NCBI RefSeq assembly: GCF_900112475.1
Contig: NZ_FOLW01000008.1
Location: 1 to 64,000, forward strand
Source: Pragia fontium DSM 5563 = ATCC 49100
Lineage (GTDB): Bacteria > Pseudomonadota > Gammaproteobacteria > Enterobacterales > Enterobacteriaceae
DNA: 64,000 nt
Direction of reading: 5' to 3'
The notes under the pieces were generated by a model that saw only the letters and a program-made list of their open reading frames with translations, did not search any database and was not told the origin of the DNA. Below, piece by piece: positions 32,773 through 42,549 of this stretch; the first letter of the stretch is position 1, and each line of letters opens with the position of its first letter. A program made the translations under genes and the position numbers.

Positions 32773-33213
32773 CTATTTTTTGCTTTTCTTACCTTCCGGC
32801 TTTTTATCCTTAACGGGATGATTAACAACCGGAGGTTCAACGGGTTGGCTGGCCAAAACAGGCTCAATTACCGGTGCCACCTCAACCGGTGCCTTAACGG
32901 CGACCGGTTTTTTTTCAACGTCCATACTCCCTTTTTTACGACCAAACTGATTAAGCAGCTTTACAACGCTACTATCCGGTCGAGCAATCACTAATGAAGA
33001 AACCACCAAATCTGCTGGTCTAACGGCAGCAACCCCGTTTTCTATTGCGGCCTGCACCGCGCTCACTTCCCCCTGGAAGCAAACGGTCACTAATCCAGAA
33101 CCTACTTTTTTATAGCCGATAATCTCTACGCTGGCAGACTTACAAGCTGCATCAGCCGCGCTAATGGTGGCCGTAAGGCCGCGTGTTTCAATAAGTCCAA
33201 GACTCATATTCAT
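32773..33213 (-). CDS. cmcE: BMC hexameric shell protein with long C-terminal tail
   Basis: About 146 residues. The first 90 are a BMC domain (SLGLIETRGLTATISAADAA at the start, VVSSLVIARPD near residue 84), forming a hexamer of the shell facet. A tail of roughly 50 residues rich in Pro, Val, Lys and Glu follows (from GSMDVEKKPVAVKAPV to KKPEGKKSKK), likely disordered. Three ATGs follow AGGAG; I chose 33213 for spacing. It lies 13 bases after cutD. Confidence 0.82.
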   Translation of the reverse strand: MNMSLGLIETRGLTATISAADAACKSASVEIIGYKKVGSGLVTVCFQGEVSAVQAAIENGVAAVRPADLVVSSLVIARPDSSVVKLLNQFGRKKGSMDVEKKPVAVKAPVEVAPVIEPVLASQPVEPPVVNHPVKDKKPEGKKSKK

Positions 33214-33226
33214 CATCATCTCCTGA

Positions 33227-34177
33227 TTAGTGCCTGACCAATCTGATATCAAAATCGAACTGGGTAAAGAAATCCGCTAATCGATCTAACTCTTCATCGC
33301 TGTAGCTCGGATCGCCTTTGACCGGATAAATCATGTCCAGCTTTTCATACTTGGTTTTACCCAGCTGATGAAAAGGCAGAATATCAATACGCTGGATTTT
33401 GCCTCTCTTCGCCAGCTCCATGACATAGTGAATAGCGCCGGTAATGGCATCATAAGAATCGTTGTAGCCTCTGACTAAAGGCATTCTCACCACGATATTG
33501 GCGTTAAGTTCCACCAACCGTTCCAGATTCCTTATCACCCCTTCGTTACCAACACCAAATAACGCTTTATGTTGTTCGGTATCAATATGCTTAACATCGA
33601 AAAGAAAAAGGTCGGTACACTCAGCCAATTTTTCATAATTAGCCAGGTTCGTAGTGCCATTGGTTTCAATGGCGGTGTTAATCATCATTTTTTTACATTG
33701 GGTCAGCAGTGCCGCGGCAAAATCTGCCTGTAGGCTCAATTCACCACCGCCTAACGTCACGCCACCGCCGGAGGCCTGATAAAAGTCATAATCTTGCATA
33801 ATGACATCCATCATTTCCCGTACCGTAACGTCCTTACCGACGATATCCAGTGCGTTGGTGATACAAACTTCTTCACATTTACGGCAGCCAATACACTCTG
33901 CCGTGCGATCGATACGATGAACCGGATTACCTGCTGCATCGGACTGACGGTAGTGCACTCCGGTAGGACATACCTCAACGCATTTACCACAGTTCACACA
34001 TCTATCCTGTGAGAACATCACTTGAAAAGCGCTGCTAAGCCCTTCAGGGTTGGCACACCAGTCACAACGGATATTACATCCCTTTAAAAAAATCAGCGTA
34101 CGAATGCCGTCACCATCATAGATAGAGTATTTTTGGACATTAAAAATTCGTCCTTTTTTCTCCAGGATGTCATCCAT
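33227..34177 (-). CDS. cutD: Choline TMA-lyase activating enzyme CutD (radical SAM)
   Basis: A 316-residue activase that installs the glycyl radical on CutC using S-adenosylmethionine. The radical-SAM cluster motif is GCNIRCDWCANPEG (CX3CX2C, about residues 33-46). An inserted ferredoxin-like domain has CVNCGKCVEVCPTG and CIGCRKCEEVCITNA, two more 4Fe-4S sites. GGGVTLGGGE is the SAM-binding glycine stretch. It lies 99 bases after cutC, separated by a perfect hairpin, and 13 before cmcE. Confidence 0.95.
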   Translation of the reverse strand: MDDILEKKGRIFNVQKYSIYDGDGIRTLIFLKGCNIRCDWCANPEGLSSAFQVMFSQDRCVNCGKCVEVCPTGVHYRQSDAAGNPVHRIDRTAECIGCRKCEEVCITNALDIVGKDVTVREMMDVIMQDYDFYQASGGGVTLGGGELSLQADFAAALLTQCKKMMINTAIETNGTTNLANYEKLAECTDLFLFDVKHIDTEQHKALFGVGNEGVIRNLERLVELNANIVVRMPLVRGYNDSYDAITGAIHYVMELAKRGKIQRIDILPFHQLGKTKYEKLDMIYPVKGDPSYSDEELDRLADFFTQFDFDIRLVRH

Positions 34178-34243
34178 TGCTCTTTCTCCTCAAAAAAATC
34201 AGCTGACAAAAAATCAATTTCAATCGTCATTAAGTGTTTATTG

Positions 34244-34269
34244 GCCGGTAAAACCGAAGTCTTACCGGC
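34244..34269 (-). other. Intra-operon hairpin between cutC and cutD
   Basis: GCCGGTAA (34244-34251) and TTACCGGC (34262-34269) form a perfect 8-bp stem with a 10-base loop, eight bases after the cutC stop. No T-run follows on the minus strand, so it is more likely an mRNA 3'-end stabiliser or processing site than a terminator. Confidence 0.5.
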
Positions 34270-34276
34270 AACAGCG

Positions 34277-37200
34277 TTAGAACTTCTCAATGACCGTACG
34301 GCTGATAATTTCGTTCTGTACTTCTTTACATAATTCAACGAAATAGGCGCTATAGCCGGCAACTCGCACAATCAGGTCGCGGTATTTCTCTGGTTCCTTC
34401 TGTGCTTGCTTTAATACTTCATTATCAACATAGCTAAATTGCATCTGGCCATTCCCCAAAATCGAAGCGGTTCTCAACAGAGTAATCAAACCGTTTCTAC
34501 CTTCTGGCGTATCCAGCAAGCCTTTCAGGAATTTGAAGTTATGAACCATACCGATATTCATGGTTTCAACGTTCATTTTACTGACCGACTTGATAATGGC
34601 CGTAGGCCCTTGCTTATCCGCACCCTGCGTTGGACTAATACCATCGGATAATGGCATCCAGGCCAAACGACCATTTGGCGTAGCGGCGGTTAATTCACCA
34701 ATCGGTGTATTATTGGAAATGGACAAGGTGCCGTGGCTAAGCTTGGAATAAAGCATCTGATATTTGCCGCACTCCTTCTCCGTCCACTCGGTAATATCCA
34801 GCGCGAACAGGTCGACAGTATCATCGTCATTACCGTATTTCGGTGCGTTCAAGCAGTCTCTTTTCAGCTCATCATAGCCTTCAAAGTTAGCCAGCAAACC
34901 ATCACGGATATATTCCAGCGTGTACTTCTTATCTTCGTATACCAGCTTACGAATCGCCGCCATGGAGTCGACATAAGTTGCCAAACCGGAGAAGATTAGA
35001 CCTGGACCATAGTTTCTTACCGCGCCACCCGCGGCCACATCCAGCCCTTTCTCCATACAGCCTTCCACTAACAGGGACATCAGCGGTTTTGGTGCGACTT
35101 CTTTGTGAACTCGCTGACTGATTACCGTACCGATAGCGGACAACTTAACGATATGGGAAATCTGAGTTTTGACCGCACGCTCGAAATCTTCAAAGGTTTT
35201 CAGTGAACTCAGTTCACCCGTATCAATACCCTGATGGCTATCAAACAGAATCATCCGACCACGGTTAAGCACGAACTCAATTGCAATTGGCCATTGGGTA
35301 TAGCCGGTTGATGTCCACTGGTAGATTCGCCCAGACTTCTGCGGTTCAACACAGCCCATCAGACAGTAGTCTCTGGCATCCTCAAAGCTGAAGCCTTTAC
35401 CTAACATCATCTTGATATGCGAGTCATCAAAGTGACAGGCTGGGAATCCCATACCCGCTTTCACCACATCAACAATTTTTTCCATGTACTGTTGTGGTGA
35501 TTGGTTATGAATACGACATGCCAGCGATGGCTGATACACTTTAACGAAGCGAACCGCATCCATAATCAGATAGGTTAAATCGTTCGTTGCGTCGCCACCG
35601 GTTCTCTTCTGTCCGCCAACCGTCAGGTTGATAAACGGCTGGTAACCCGCAAAGTATTTCGCCCCCAGTTCGCTGGACATCCACATTAACTCTGCACACT
35701 TCAGGATAAATGCCTGTAGCAGTTCTAGTGCCTGATCTTGTGTAATACGACCGGATTCAATATCGGCCTGATACATTGGATAACAATATTGGTCTAAACG
35801 ACCTAAGGACAATCCGGTCTGGTTTTCTTCCACTTCAAACAGCGACTCTACCGTCCAAACGCTTTGCAGCGCTTCCTGTAAGGTTTTCGGTGGGTTAGCC
35901 GGCACATTTTCGTTAGTTTGCGCGATGGTTAGCAGTTCAGCCCGACGAACCGGATCATTCTCAACAGCCGCTAATTCTCTGGCTCGGTCAGCGATGCGCT
36001 TAGCATAGGCAACCACCCCTTCACAGGTTTCAATGGCGGCTTTATAGAAATAGATCTTCTCGATATCGCCCGGATTTTCCATGCTCAAGGCCGCCAGTCG
36101 TTCTTGCGCGTCGGCTTTAATGCCATTCATCCCTTTAGTGAACAACAGCACGTCATAGCCAGGACAGGTATCGCCACCACCGTTAATTTGGTGATATGAC
36201 AGGTCACTGACATAGGTTTCACCGCTGAATGCCCAAATTCCGGCTTCGCGATACTGCGCTTCACAAATTTCATCCAGTGAGCGACCTTCCCAGAAAGGTA
36301 CAATTTCCTCTCTGATCACTTTTTTATCTTCTTCCGAGATGACAAACGGATCCTGAGGGCGAGTCCCCATGGTATCCAGCTCATCTTTCACCCAACGCCA
36401 GGCAATATCTGGAGAGAACGCACCCGCTCTAGGCTTACCACACGGATGGCCGACGATCAGCTCTTCATTTTGAATCAGGATAGGTGCCGTTTCACACGAT
36501 GCTCTGAAGGCCTTGGCCCGTAGCAGAATAGGTGGTAAACCCAAGTTCTTTTTCGTTACTTCAGTAAACGTCACTGCACGATAGATAGAAACGCTAGGAC
36601 GAGCCTGTAAATAGTTGTCGCGCAGACGCTTCATTCTTGGCGTCAGCCCTTCCATTGCGGAAGTAGAACTTTGATAAGTTGCCGCTGGGGCTGACTGAGA
36701 CATTGATTCAACGAACTGTGGCTGCCCGGACTGGTGACTGCTAAAGAGTCTGACCTGTAGTCCGTTGTTGTAAGATGCAATGTTCTGACGCGCTGCAAGT
36801 AGCATCGCCGATAGTTCGTTTTGCACCACTTCTTTATCATTGAGGCTACCACCGTGTAATAGCCAATCAAACATTGGATAGCCATCCACTTCGCGAGTTG
36901 CTCTGACTTCTGATAGTTCACACAGTTTTAGCCATAAGCACTCAATAATTTCATAAGCCTGCTGTGGTGTTAACTTACCGGAGTTAATATCCTGTTGGTA
37001 CAGCGGATATAGCGCTTTATCAAACCCCATTGGGTTTACCGCAAAGCTGCCGTTCTCCAAATGTAATACCAGTTGGAATAAATAGAATGCCTGACAGGCT
37101 TCCTTAAAACTTCCCGCCGGATTGGCCGGTACTTTATTAAGAATTTCAGCAGTTTCCAGCAGTTCAGCTTTACGATAAGGATTACTTTCCATGGTGGCTT

Positions 37201-37705
37201 GGCTAGCGGCTTTATTCGCAAAAGCCAGAGCCAGATTCATTGCGGCACTACAAGCATAGATAGCAGCTTTACACTGATTAACTTCATCCAGCGCACTACG
37301 GCTAACCGCGCTGCCCAAGCTGCGAACGCGGTCTTCCATACGGGCTTCAATCGCCAAAAAACCTTTGGTGATCACTTCCATATAATCCGGCGATATCACG
37401 CTGGCGTTATGGCAGAGAAAGTTAAATACCGAAGGATTTTTCAGCTCTGCTTCACTGTGGAAAATCACGCCGCGCGGATTGGAAGATTGACTACCCACAA
37501 TCAATTCATCCTGACCAATGTAGGTCGGGAATTTTTTGACAAATTCATTTAATAATCTGGCATTTTTTATCACCTGCGGCATACCAGAAATTTCATTTGC
37601 TAACGCAGCAATAACACTCGCCCGTTCAGTACTGATAGAACTATTTTTAGTTAGTAATCTTTCTGCCAGCAGTTTTACCCGAGGCGTGAGTGAAAATGTA
37701 GCCAT
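34277..37705 (-). CDS. cutC: Choline trimethylamine-lyase CutC (glycyl radical enzyme, long form)
   Basis: At 1142 residues this is the long CutC type. The catalytic domain starts near residue 355 and contains the thiyl Cys and Glu in [15 protein letters not shown] (Cys about 785) and the glycyl radical loop RVAGYSAYF (Gly about 1117). It cleaves choline to trimethylamine and acetaldehyde. Residues 1-340 form an extension that resembles the N-terminal part of the same enzyme ([10 protein letters not shown] against [17 protein letters not shown] against NEELIVG) and is linked in related systems to packaging in the microcompartment. It is the central gene of the operon and needs CutD. Confidence 0.93.
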   Translation of the reverse strand: MATFSLTPRVKLLAERLLTKNSSISTERASVIAALANEISGMPQVIKNARLLNEFVKKFPTYIGQDELIVGSQSSNPRGVIFHSEAELKNPSVFNFLCHNASVISPDYMEVITKGFLAIEARMEDRVRSLGSAVSRSALDEVNQCKAAIYACSAAMNLALAFANKAASQATMESNPYRKAELLETAEILNKVPANPAGSFKEACQAFYLFQLVLHLENGSFAVNPMGFDKALYPLYQQDINSGKLTPQQAYEIIECLWLKLCELSEVRATREVDGYPMFDWLLHGGSLNDKEVVQNELSAMLLAARQNIASYNNGLQVRLFSSHQSGQPQFVESMSQSAPAATYQSSTSAMEGLTPRMKRLRDNYLQARPSVSIYRAVTFTEVTKKNLGLPPILLRAKAFRASCETAPILIQNEELIVGHPCGKPRAGAFSPDIAWRWVKDELDTMGTRPQDPFVISEEDKKVIREEIVPFWEGRSLDEICEAQYREAGIWAFSGETYVSDLSYHQINGGGDTCPGYDVLLFTKGMNGIKADAQERLAALSMENPGDIEKIYFYKAAIETCEGVVAYAKRIADRARELAAVENDPVRRAELLTIAQTNENVPANPPKTLQEALQSVWTVESLFEVEENQTGLSLGRLDQYCYPMYQADIESGRITQDQALELLQAFILKCAELMWMSSELGAKYFAGYQPFINLTVGGQKRTGGDATNDLTYLIMDAVRFVKVYQPSLACRIHNQSPQQYMEKIVDVVKAGMGFPACHFDDSHIKMMLGKGFSFEDARDYCLMGCVEPQKSGRIYQWTSTGYTQWPIAIEFVLNRGRMILFDSHQGIDTGELSSLKTFEDFERAVKTQISHIVKLSAIGTVISQRVHKEVAPKPLMSLLVEGCMEKGLDVAAGGAVRNYGPGLIFSGLATYVDSMAAIRKLVYEDKKYTLEYIRDGLLANFEGYDELKRDCLNAPKYGNDDDTVDLFALDITEWTEKECGKYQMLYSKLSHGTLSISNNTPIGELTAATPNGRLAWMPLSDGISPTQGADKQGPTAIIKSVSKMNVETMNIGMVHNFKFLKGLLDTPEGRNGLITLLRTASILGNGQMQFSYVDNEVLKQAQKEPEKYRDLIVRVAGYSAYFVELCKEVQNEIISRTVIEKF

Positions 37706-37823
37706 AATAGAACCTCTCCTGATATTCTTTTTGCGCCGTTTTTATCAAGCTATGAACCTGTCACATTTCAACTCAGCAGCGCTAATAACGTTTATATTCT
37801 GTATGTGTTGTCCGTTAATCCGC

Positions 37824-38972
37824 TTAGGACATGGCAACACCGGCATAGGCTTGTTGGTAAAGTGTTTCCATATCCCAGGCGCTGACGTCACGTGGATTCG
37901 TTGGCGTACAGTTATCCTTTAGCGCTTGGTGTACTAAGCTGCTCAGACGCTCAGAGAACGCCGACTCACTAATCCCGACCGCCCTGATACTGGTTGGAAT
38001 ATTCATTTCTTCTTTCAGCACGTTAATGGCCACAATAAGGCTGTTGACTCCCTGTCGGGTTGTCTCGGCGGGTAAAGCCAGCATACGTGCCAGTTCGGCA
38101 TATTTTCGTGCCGCTTGGTTATCGCAACTGCCGTAAAAATCGGCATTAAACGCAACCACATAAGACATTAATAAAGCATTCGCTTTGCCGTGAGGAATCG
38201 CGAACATGCCACCTAATGCGTGAGCCAAACTATGGGTAATGCCTAGCGATGCATTCGTAAATGACATGCCAGCGATACATGAAGCGTTATGCATCTTCTC
38301 TCTGGCTAGCGCATTGTTACCGTTGTTGTAGCAATCAATCAGATGACCAAATACCAACTTGACGGTTTTCTCGGCCAGCGCATCGGTAAAGTCATTAGCC
38401 TGTCGAGAGACATAAGCCTCAAGCGCATGGCATAACACATCCATTCCGGTATCTGCCGTGATGGCCGGAGGAACAGATTGCACCAATGAAGGGTCGAGAA
38501 TGGCAATATCAGGCAGCATAAACTCATCAACAATGACCAGCTTTTCGGTGCGGGATTTAATCACCGAGAAGGACGTCACTTCAGAACCGGTGCCACTGGT
38601 AGTGGGAATAGCAATGAAGCAAGGCTTGGTCAGGCCGGTGTCCTTGCGGCAATGCCATAAGGCATAGATAACGGCTTTTGCAGCATCAATCACCGAACCA
38701 CCACCCAAAGCAATCACTAGGTCAGGGAAGTTTTCATCCATCAATTTCATCCCTTTTACGATGGCTGAAATATCCGGATCGGAGGCCACATCATCATAAA
38801 GGCGATAGTTAATCTGCTTTCTTTGCAAAATGGCACAGACTTTGTCCGTCAGGCCAAATTTCACCATCGCTTTATCCGTCACGATAAAAGCATTGCGGCC
38901 ATCCAGCGTTTCAATACATTCAAGTGCATTGGCGCCAAAATAAATTTTAGGTTTGATCAGAAATTCATTCAT
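37824..38972 (-). CDS. cutO: Iron-type alcohol dehydrogenase CutO
   Basis: A 382-residue group III alcohol dehydrogenase that reduces acetaldehyde to ethanol and recycles NAD inside the shell. The NAD site is ALGGGSVIDAAKAVIYA (about residues 88-104), PTTSGTGSEVTSFSVI lies near 126-141, and iron ligands are expected in GMDVLCHALEAY and HSLAHALGGMFAIPHGKANA (about 249-268). It lies 15 bases after the pentamer gene and 118 before cutC. Confidence 0.9.
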   Translation of the reverse strand: MNEFLIKPKIYFGANALECIETLDGRNAFIVTDKAMVKFGLTDKVCAILQRKQINYRLYDDVASDPDISAIVKGMKLMDENFPDLVIALGGGSVIDAAKAVIYALWHCRKDTGLTKPCFIAIPTTSGTGSEVTSFSVIKSRTEKLVIVDEFMLPDIAILDPSLVQSVPPAITADTGMDVLCHALEAYVSRQANDFTDALAEKTVKLVFGHLIDCYNNGNNALAREKMHNASCIAGMSFTNASLGITHSLAHALGGMFAIPHGKANALLMSYVVAFNADFYGSCDNQAARKYAELARMLALPAETTRQGVNSLIVAINVLKEEMNIPTSIRAVGISESAFSERLSSLVHQALKDNCTPTNPRDVSAWDMETLYQQAYAGVAMS

Positions 38973-38987
38973 ATCAGCATCAACTCC

Positions 38988-39245
38988 TTAACAGTCCCGC
39001 TGGACCTTTTCTACGATGGCGACAATCGACATCGCTTTATAACGATCTTTGTTCAGTGCGAAATACTCCTCGACCAGAACCAGATCGCCAGTCCCTGCAC
39101 CTACACTGTCTACCGCTACGTAAGTCTTATCTTTAATTAACGTCTGATCGTCCCCGATGGCCGTCACTAAAAGTAAATTACAACCTCTCAGTTCATCACT
39201 TTTTTGCGTTGCCACAACATGCCCTGTTACCTTTGCGAGAATCAT
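38988..39245 (-). CDS. cmcD: BMC pentameric vertex protein (EutN/CcmL family)
   Basis: An 85-residue protein of the EutN/CcmL family. It begins MILAKVTGHVVATQKSDEL and contains AVDSVGAGTGDLVLV (about residues 44-58), the conserved fold core. Pentamers of this protein cap the vertices of the icosahedral shell. It lies between the aldehyde and alcohol dehydrogenase genes with short gaps (41 and 15 bases). Confidence 0.92.
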   Translation of the reverse strand: MILAKVTGHVVATQKSDELRGCNLLLVTAIGDDQTLIKDKTYVAVDSVGAGTGDLVLVEEYFALNKDRYKAMSIVAIVEKVQRDC

Positions 39246-39286
39246 GGTTTTTATCCCAATATAATCAATGCTGCCTGAAACCGCGG

Positions 39287-40906
39287 TTATCGCCCTATCC
39301 GGCCTAAAACCTCTTTAATAATCCGCTCGACGCTCTCTTCGGTAATTTCACCTTTTGCTTCACTGATGGCACATGCACCAAAGCGATCGTCACCGTTGGC
39401 ATATAACGCTGCCGGCTGGGACGTTGCAGGTATGGCCGCACCGGAGGTAAAGCGATGATCGTCAAAGATACTGGTATTGCTGCTGCAGGCTGCTGCCGTC
39501 GCAACCACTGGCTCATTAGCCGATTCCACCACCGGATGTCTCAGATCGTTGATGCTTCTGACGCCATATCCCACTTTACGGACGTTAATCAGGTTTAATG
39601 GCCCGACGTTGTCTGAAGTAGAACCGCCGCCAACCGCGCCACACCCAAGGGTTAATGCAGGTATGAGGTTGGTTGTTGCACCAATGCCGCCCAATGCAGC
39701 CGGGGTATTGATCAAAATACGGTGAACCGGTTTTTCCAGCGCGAACTGACGGATGACGTCCTGATTCTGAGTATGAATAACCAGCGTGTGCCCCAGTCCT
39801 TCATTGGTCAGAAGCTCTACCACACGCTCGCAAGCCTTCATCCAATCCTCTTCGATATACAGTCCGAGAACCGGACACAGTTTCTCTCTGGAGTAAGGAT
39901 TTTTATGCGATACGCTATCTTGCAGGGAGATCAGCACTCGAGTATCTGCCGGAACGGAAAAACCAGCCCGTTCACTTAGAGAGATCGCTGTTTTACCGAC
40001 GATCGCTGGGTTAATCATGCCGTTCGGACGGAGAAGAATGCCGGCAAGTTTGTTCGACTCATCGTCATTCATAAAGTAAGCACCCTGACTGAGTAGCTCA
40101 CGATGAACATCGTTATAAATACAGCGTTCGACAATAATCGATTGCTCTGATGCGCAAATAACGCCGTTGTCGAAGGTCTTACTGGTAATAATGTCGTTGA
40201 CGGCCTGCTTAATATCGGCACTTCTTTCAATAAACGCCGGACCATTACCTGGACCACCACTGATGGTTGGTGTGCCCGAGCTATAGGCTGCCCGAACCAT
40301 ACCTTCACCACCGGTTGCCAGAATCAACGAGACATCTTTACTGTGCATCAGTGCCTTGGTCGCTTCCAGGGTCAGTAGCGATAACCCATCAACAATACCT
40401 GCTGGCGCTCCGGCTTCTTCTGCCGCTTTTCTCACAATATCGATCGCCCGGCGACTACATTGCTGAGCATTAGGATGGGGGGAAAAAATGATGGCGTTGC
40501 CCGCTTTTAAAGCAATGAGCGTTTTATAAAAAATAGTAGAAGTCGGGTTAGTTGAAGGTACCAGCGCGGTCACAATACCCAGCGGCACACCAACTTCCAT
40601 CACTTTATTAACCCGATCATCGTTGATGATACCAACCGTTTTCAGGTTTTTGATATGCTCATAGACCCGACTGGAAGCAAACACGTTTTTCAGTACCTTA
40701 TCCTGCCAGTTACCAAAACCCGTTTCTTCATTGGCTAACTTAGCCAATTCTTCTGCGTGCAGATAGGCTTCACGAGCAATATGTTTAACGATACTGTCTA
40801 TTTTTTCCTGCGAAAACTTTGCATAAATGGACTGAGCTTTTTTAGCGTTTCTAATCAGCTCACGGGCATTTTGTACCGATTGCAGATCGTTATCTAATGC
40901 GATCAT
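39287..40906 (-). CDS. cutF: CoA-acylating acetaldehyde dehydrogenase CutF
   Basis: A 539-residue aldehyde dehydrogenase converting acetaldehyde, CoA and NAD to acetyl-CoA. The catalytic Cys is in TFDNGVICASEQS (about residues 244-256), with the NAD region ALVPSTNPTSTIFYK (about 114-128) and GGPGNGPAF. The C-terminus carries a linker and a helix EITEESVERIIKEVLGRI (last 20 residues), amphipathic and like an encapsulation peptide, whereas EutE and PduP carry theirs at the N-terminus. It is the first enzyme gene after the three shell genes. Confidence 0.9.
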   Translation of the reverse strand: MIALDNDLQSVQNARELIRNAKKAQSIYAKFSQEKIDSIVKHIAREAYLHAEELAKLANEETGFGNWQDKVLKNVFASSRVYEHIKNLKTVGIINDDRVNKVMEVGVPLGIVTALVPSTNPTSTIFYKTLIALKAGNAIIFSPHPNAQQCSRRAIDIVRKAAEEAGAPAGIVDGLSLLTLEATKALMHSKDVSLILATGGEGMVRAAYSSGTPTISGGPGNGPAFIERSADIKQAVNDIITSKTFDNGVICASEQSIIVERCIYNDVHRELLSQGAYFMNDDESNKLAGILLRPNGMINPAIVGKTAISLSERAGFSVPADTRVLISLQDSVSHKNPYSREKLCPVLGLYIEEDWMKACERVVELLTNEGLGHTLVIHTQNQDVIRQFALEKPVHRILINTPAALGGIGATTNLIPALTLGCGAVGGGSTSDNVGPLNLINVRKVGYGVRSINDLRHPVVESANEPVVATAAACSSNTSIFDDHRFTSGAAIPATSQPAALYANGDDRFGACAISEAKGEITEESVERIIKEVLGRIGR

Positions 40907-40968
40907 TAATCATCCCCCATACAGACATTAAATGCGGGCTTAATCAGCCCGGTTATTGATTGTTGAGA

Positions 40969-41247
40969 TTAAGCCTTATGCTGCGAGGCGATTTTCTCGA
41001 TATCATTATGCGGACGGGCGATAACCCTGGATGACACCACCACACCAATTTTGCCTGCGGCTTCAACCCCGGATTCGACAGCAGCATTCACTGCGCCAAC
41101 GTCCCCTTTAACCATGACGGTAACCAGACCCGATCCCACATTCTCATAGCCAATAAGCTGTATATTGGCGGCTTTACACATTGAGTCTGCGGCTTCAATT
41201 GCAGGTACCAGCCCTTTGGTTTCGATAAGTCCTAGCGCTTCTTTCAT
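40969..41247 (-). CDS. cmcC: BMC hexameric shell protein (third tandem copy)
   Basis: A 92-residue single BMC-domain protein beginning [20 protein letters not shown] and containing [16 protein letters not shown] and [13 protein letters not shown]. It forms hexamers in shell facets. It is the most diverged of the three adjacent paralogs and lies 12 bases after cmcB. Confidence 0.92.
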   Translation of the reverse strand: MKEALGLIETKGLVPAIEAADSMCKAANIQLIGYENVGSGLVTVMVKGDVGAVNAAVESGVEAAGKIGVVVSSRVIARPHNDIEKIASQHKA

Positions 41248-41259
41248 CAGTGATACCTT

Positions 41260-41544
41260 TTATTCAATCACTTTGTACTGGGAAACGATTTTCTGAATAT
41301 CGTTATGAGGACGAGCAATAACCAGTGAAGTGACCACCTCACCTACTCGTTTGGCTGACTCGGTACCAGACTCTACCGCCGCTTTTACCGCGCCGACATC
41401 ACCCTTAACCATCGCCGTTACCAGACCTGAGCCCACATTTTCATAACCAATTAATTCAACATTGGCGGCTTTACACATGGCATCGGCCGCTTCAATACAG
41501 GCAACCAAACCTTTTGTTTCAATCAACCCTAATGCATCACCCAT
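41260..41544 (-). CDS. cmcB: BMC hexameric shell protein (second tandem copy)
   Basis: A 94-residue BMC-domain protein, [20 protein letters not shown] onward, nearly identical to the upstream copy over residues 1-85 and differing mainly at its C-terminus ([10 protein letters not shown]). The DNA of the two genes is also very similar, pointing to a recent duplication or gene conversion. It is 24 bases after cmcA. Confidence 0.92.
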   Translation of the reverse strand: MGDALGLIETKGLVACIEAADAMCKAANVELIGYENVGSGLVTAMVKGDVGAVKAAVESGTESAKRVGEVVTSLVIARPHNDIQKIVSQYKVIE

Positions 41545-41568
41545 ACTTTCATCCTCCAGAAGACAGGT

Positions 41569-41847
41569 TTAAGCCTTATGCTTAATCACAATCTTGTTAA
41601 TATCGTTATGCGGACGGGCAATCACCAGCGACGTCACAACTTCACCAACGCGCTGTGCAGACTCTACGCCAGAATCCACTGCGGCCTTCACTGCGCCGAC
41701 ATCACCCTTAACCATTGCGGTTACCAGACCTGAGCCCACATTTTCATAACCAATCAATTCAACGTTGGCGGCTTTACACATGGCATCGGCTGCTTCAATA
41801 CAGGCAACCAGACCTTTTGTTTCAATTAACCCTAATGCATCACCCAT
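41569..41847 (-). CDS. cmcA: BMC hexameric shell protein (first gene of the cut operon)
   Basis: A 92-residue BMC-domain protein with [20 protein letters not shown] and [14 protein letters not shown]. An ATG two codons upstream (41853) lies only two bases from GGAGG, so the ATG at 41847, with eight-base spacing and the same start as cmcB (MGDALGL), is preferred. It opens the operon cmcABC-cutF-cmcD-cutO-cutC-cutD-cmcE-cutH-flavoprotein-SMR-SMR on the minus strand. Confidence 0.92.
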   Translation of the reverse strand: MGDALGLIETKGLVACIEAADAMCKAANVELIGYENVGSGLVTAMVKGDVGAVKAAVDSGVESAQRVGEVVTSLVIARPHNDINKIVIKHKA

Positions 41848-42549
41848 TTTCATTTCCTCCGTAGAGCAGGTTTATGACTTCACTATATTCAGTCGGCATC
41901 TCCCGACTCGATTTGACCCGTTCATAAACATGATTCAATTCACTCGCGAGCCGTTCAAAACCCACTATACCCAGCGCCCCCTGAAACGAAATTTAAATTC
42001 AACAAATTGCAATAAATAGAGTTTAATTTTGTTATTTACCTAACCACCCCCAGCCATTTATTTAATCTCTCTAAAAAACAAATAAAAACAGCACTACCAG
42101 CCTCGCACTTAAAGCGCAGTTATTGATTAAAAAAAACGCTAAAAATCATTGTTAATGGAATGTATCAAAGATGAAAAATACCAGTGGAAGGTGCATTTTT
42201 TTCGTCGATTTTTACCCTAACCAGATCAAGTTTGATAAAAAACAATTAAGCCTGTTTTTCACCAAAAATGAGGCAGATCAAAAGACGAGAAATAACGCTA
42301 AATTGATACGGTTATCCAATACATGAAGAAATGGCCAAATGCTGATTCGAATGTATCAAATAGGCAGTGCTGGGCTTACTGAGGGGAAACCGTTGGCAAA
42401 CTGGGCGCGGTATCGTGAAAAATCATGCAGTGACCATCATTCCCAAGGGTGAAATCGTAGAAACAACGACACGAGGCATGATAAAAAGTCGTCGAATAGT
42501 TGTAATACTGAAAATGCGATCGTTGAATTTTATCTTTTGCCCTTTCTAT
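41848..42549 (-). promoter_or_regulatory. Upstream regulatory region of the cut operon with repeated GTATCAA sites
   Basis: No credible gene lies here. The 12-mer GAATGTATCAAA occurs twice exactly (42158-42169 and 42349-42360), and the inverted half TTGATAC lies at 42303-42309. A palindrome ATCAAGTTTGAT is at about 42225-42236. These look like binding sites for a transcription factor acting on the leftward operon. I could not place -35 and -10 boxes. Short tandem AT-rich runs dominate 41990-42200. Confidence 0.5.

Noticed and set aside
42224-42236. Possible FNR site in the cut promoter
   Set aside because: The palindrome reads ATCAA-GT-TTGAT, the reverse order of the FNR consensus TTGAT-N4-ATCAA, and the spacing is wrong.
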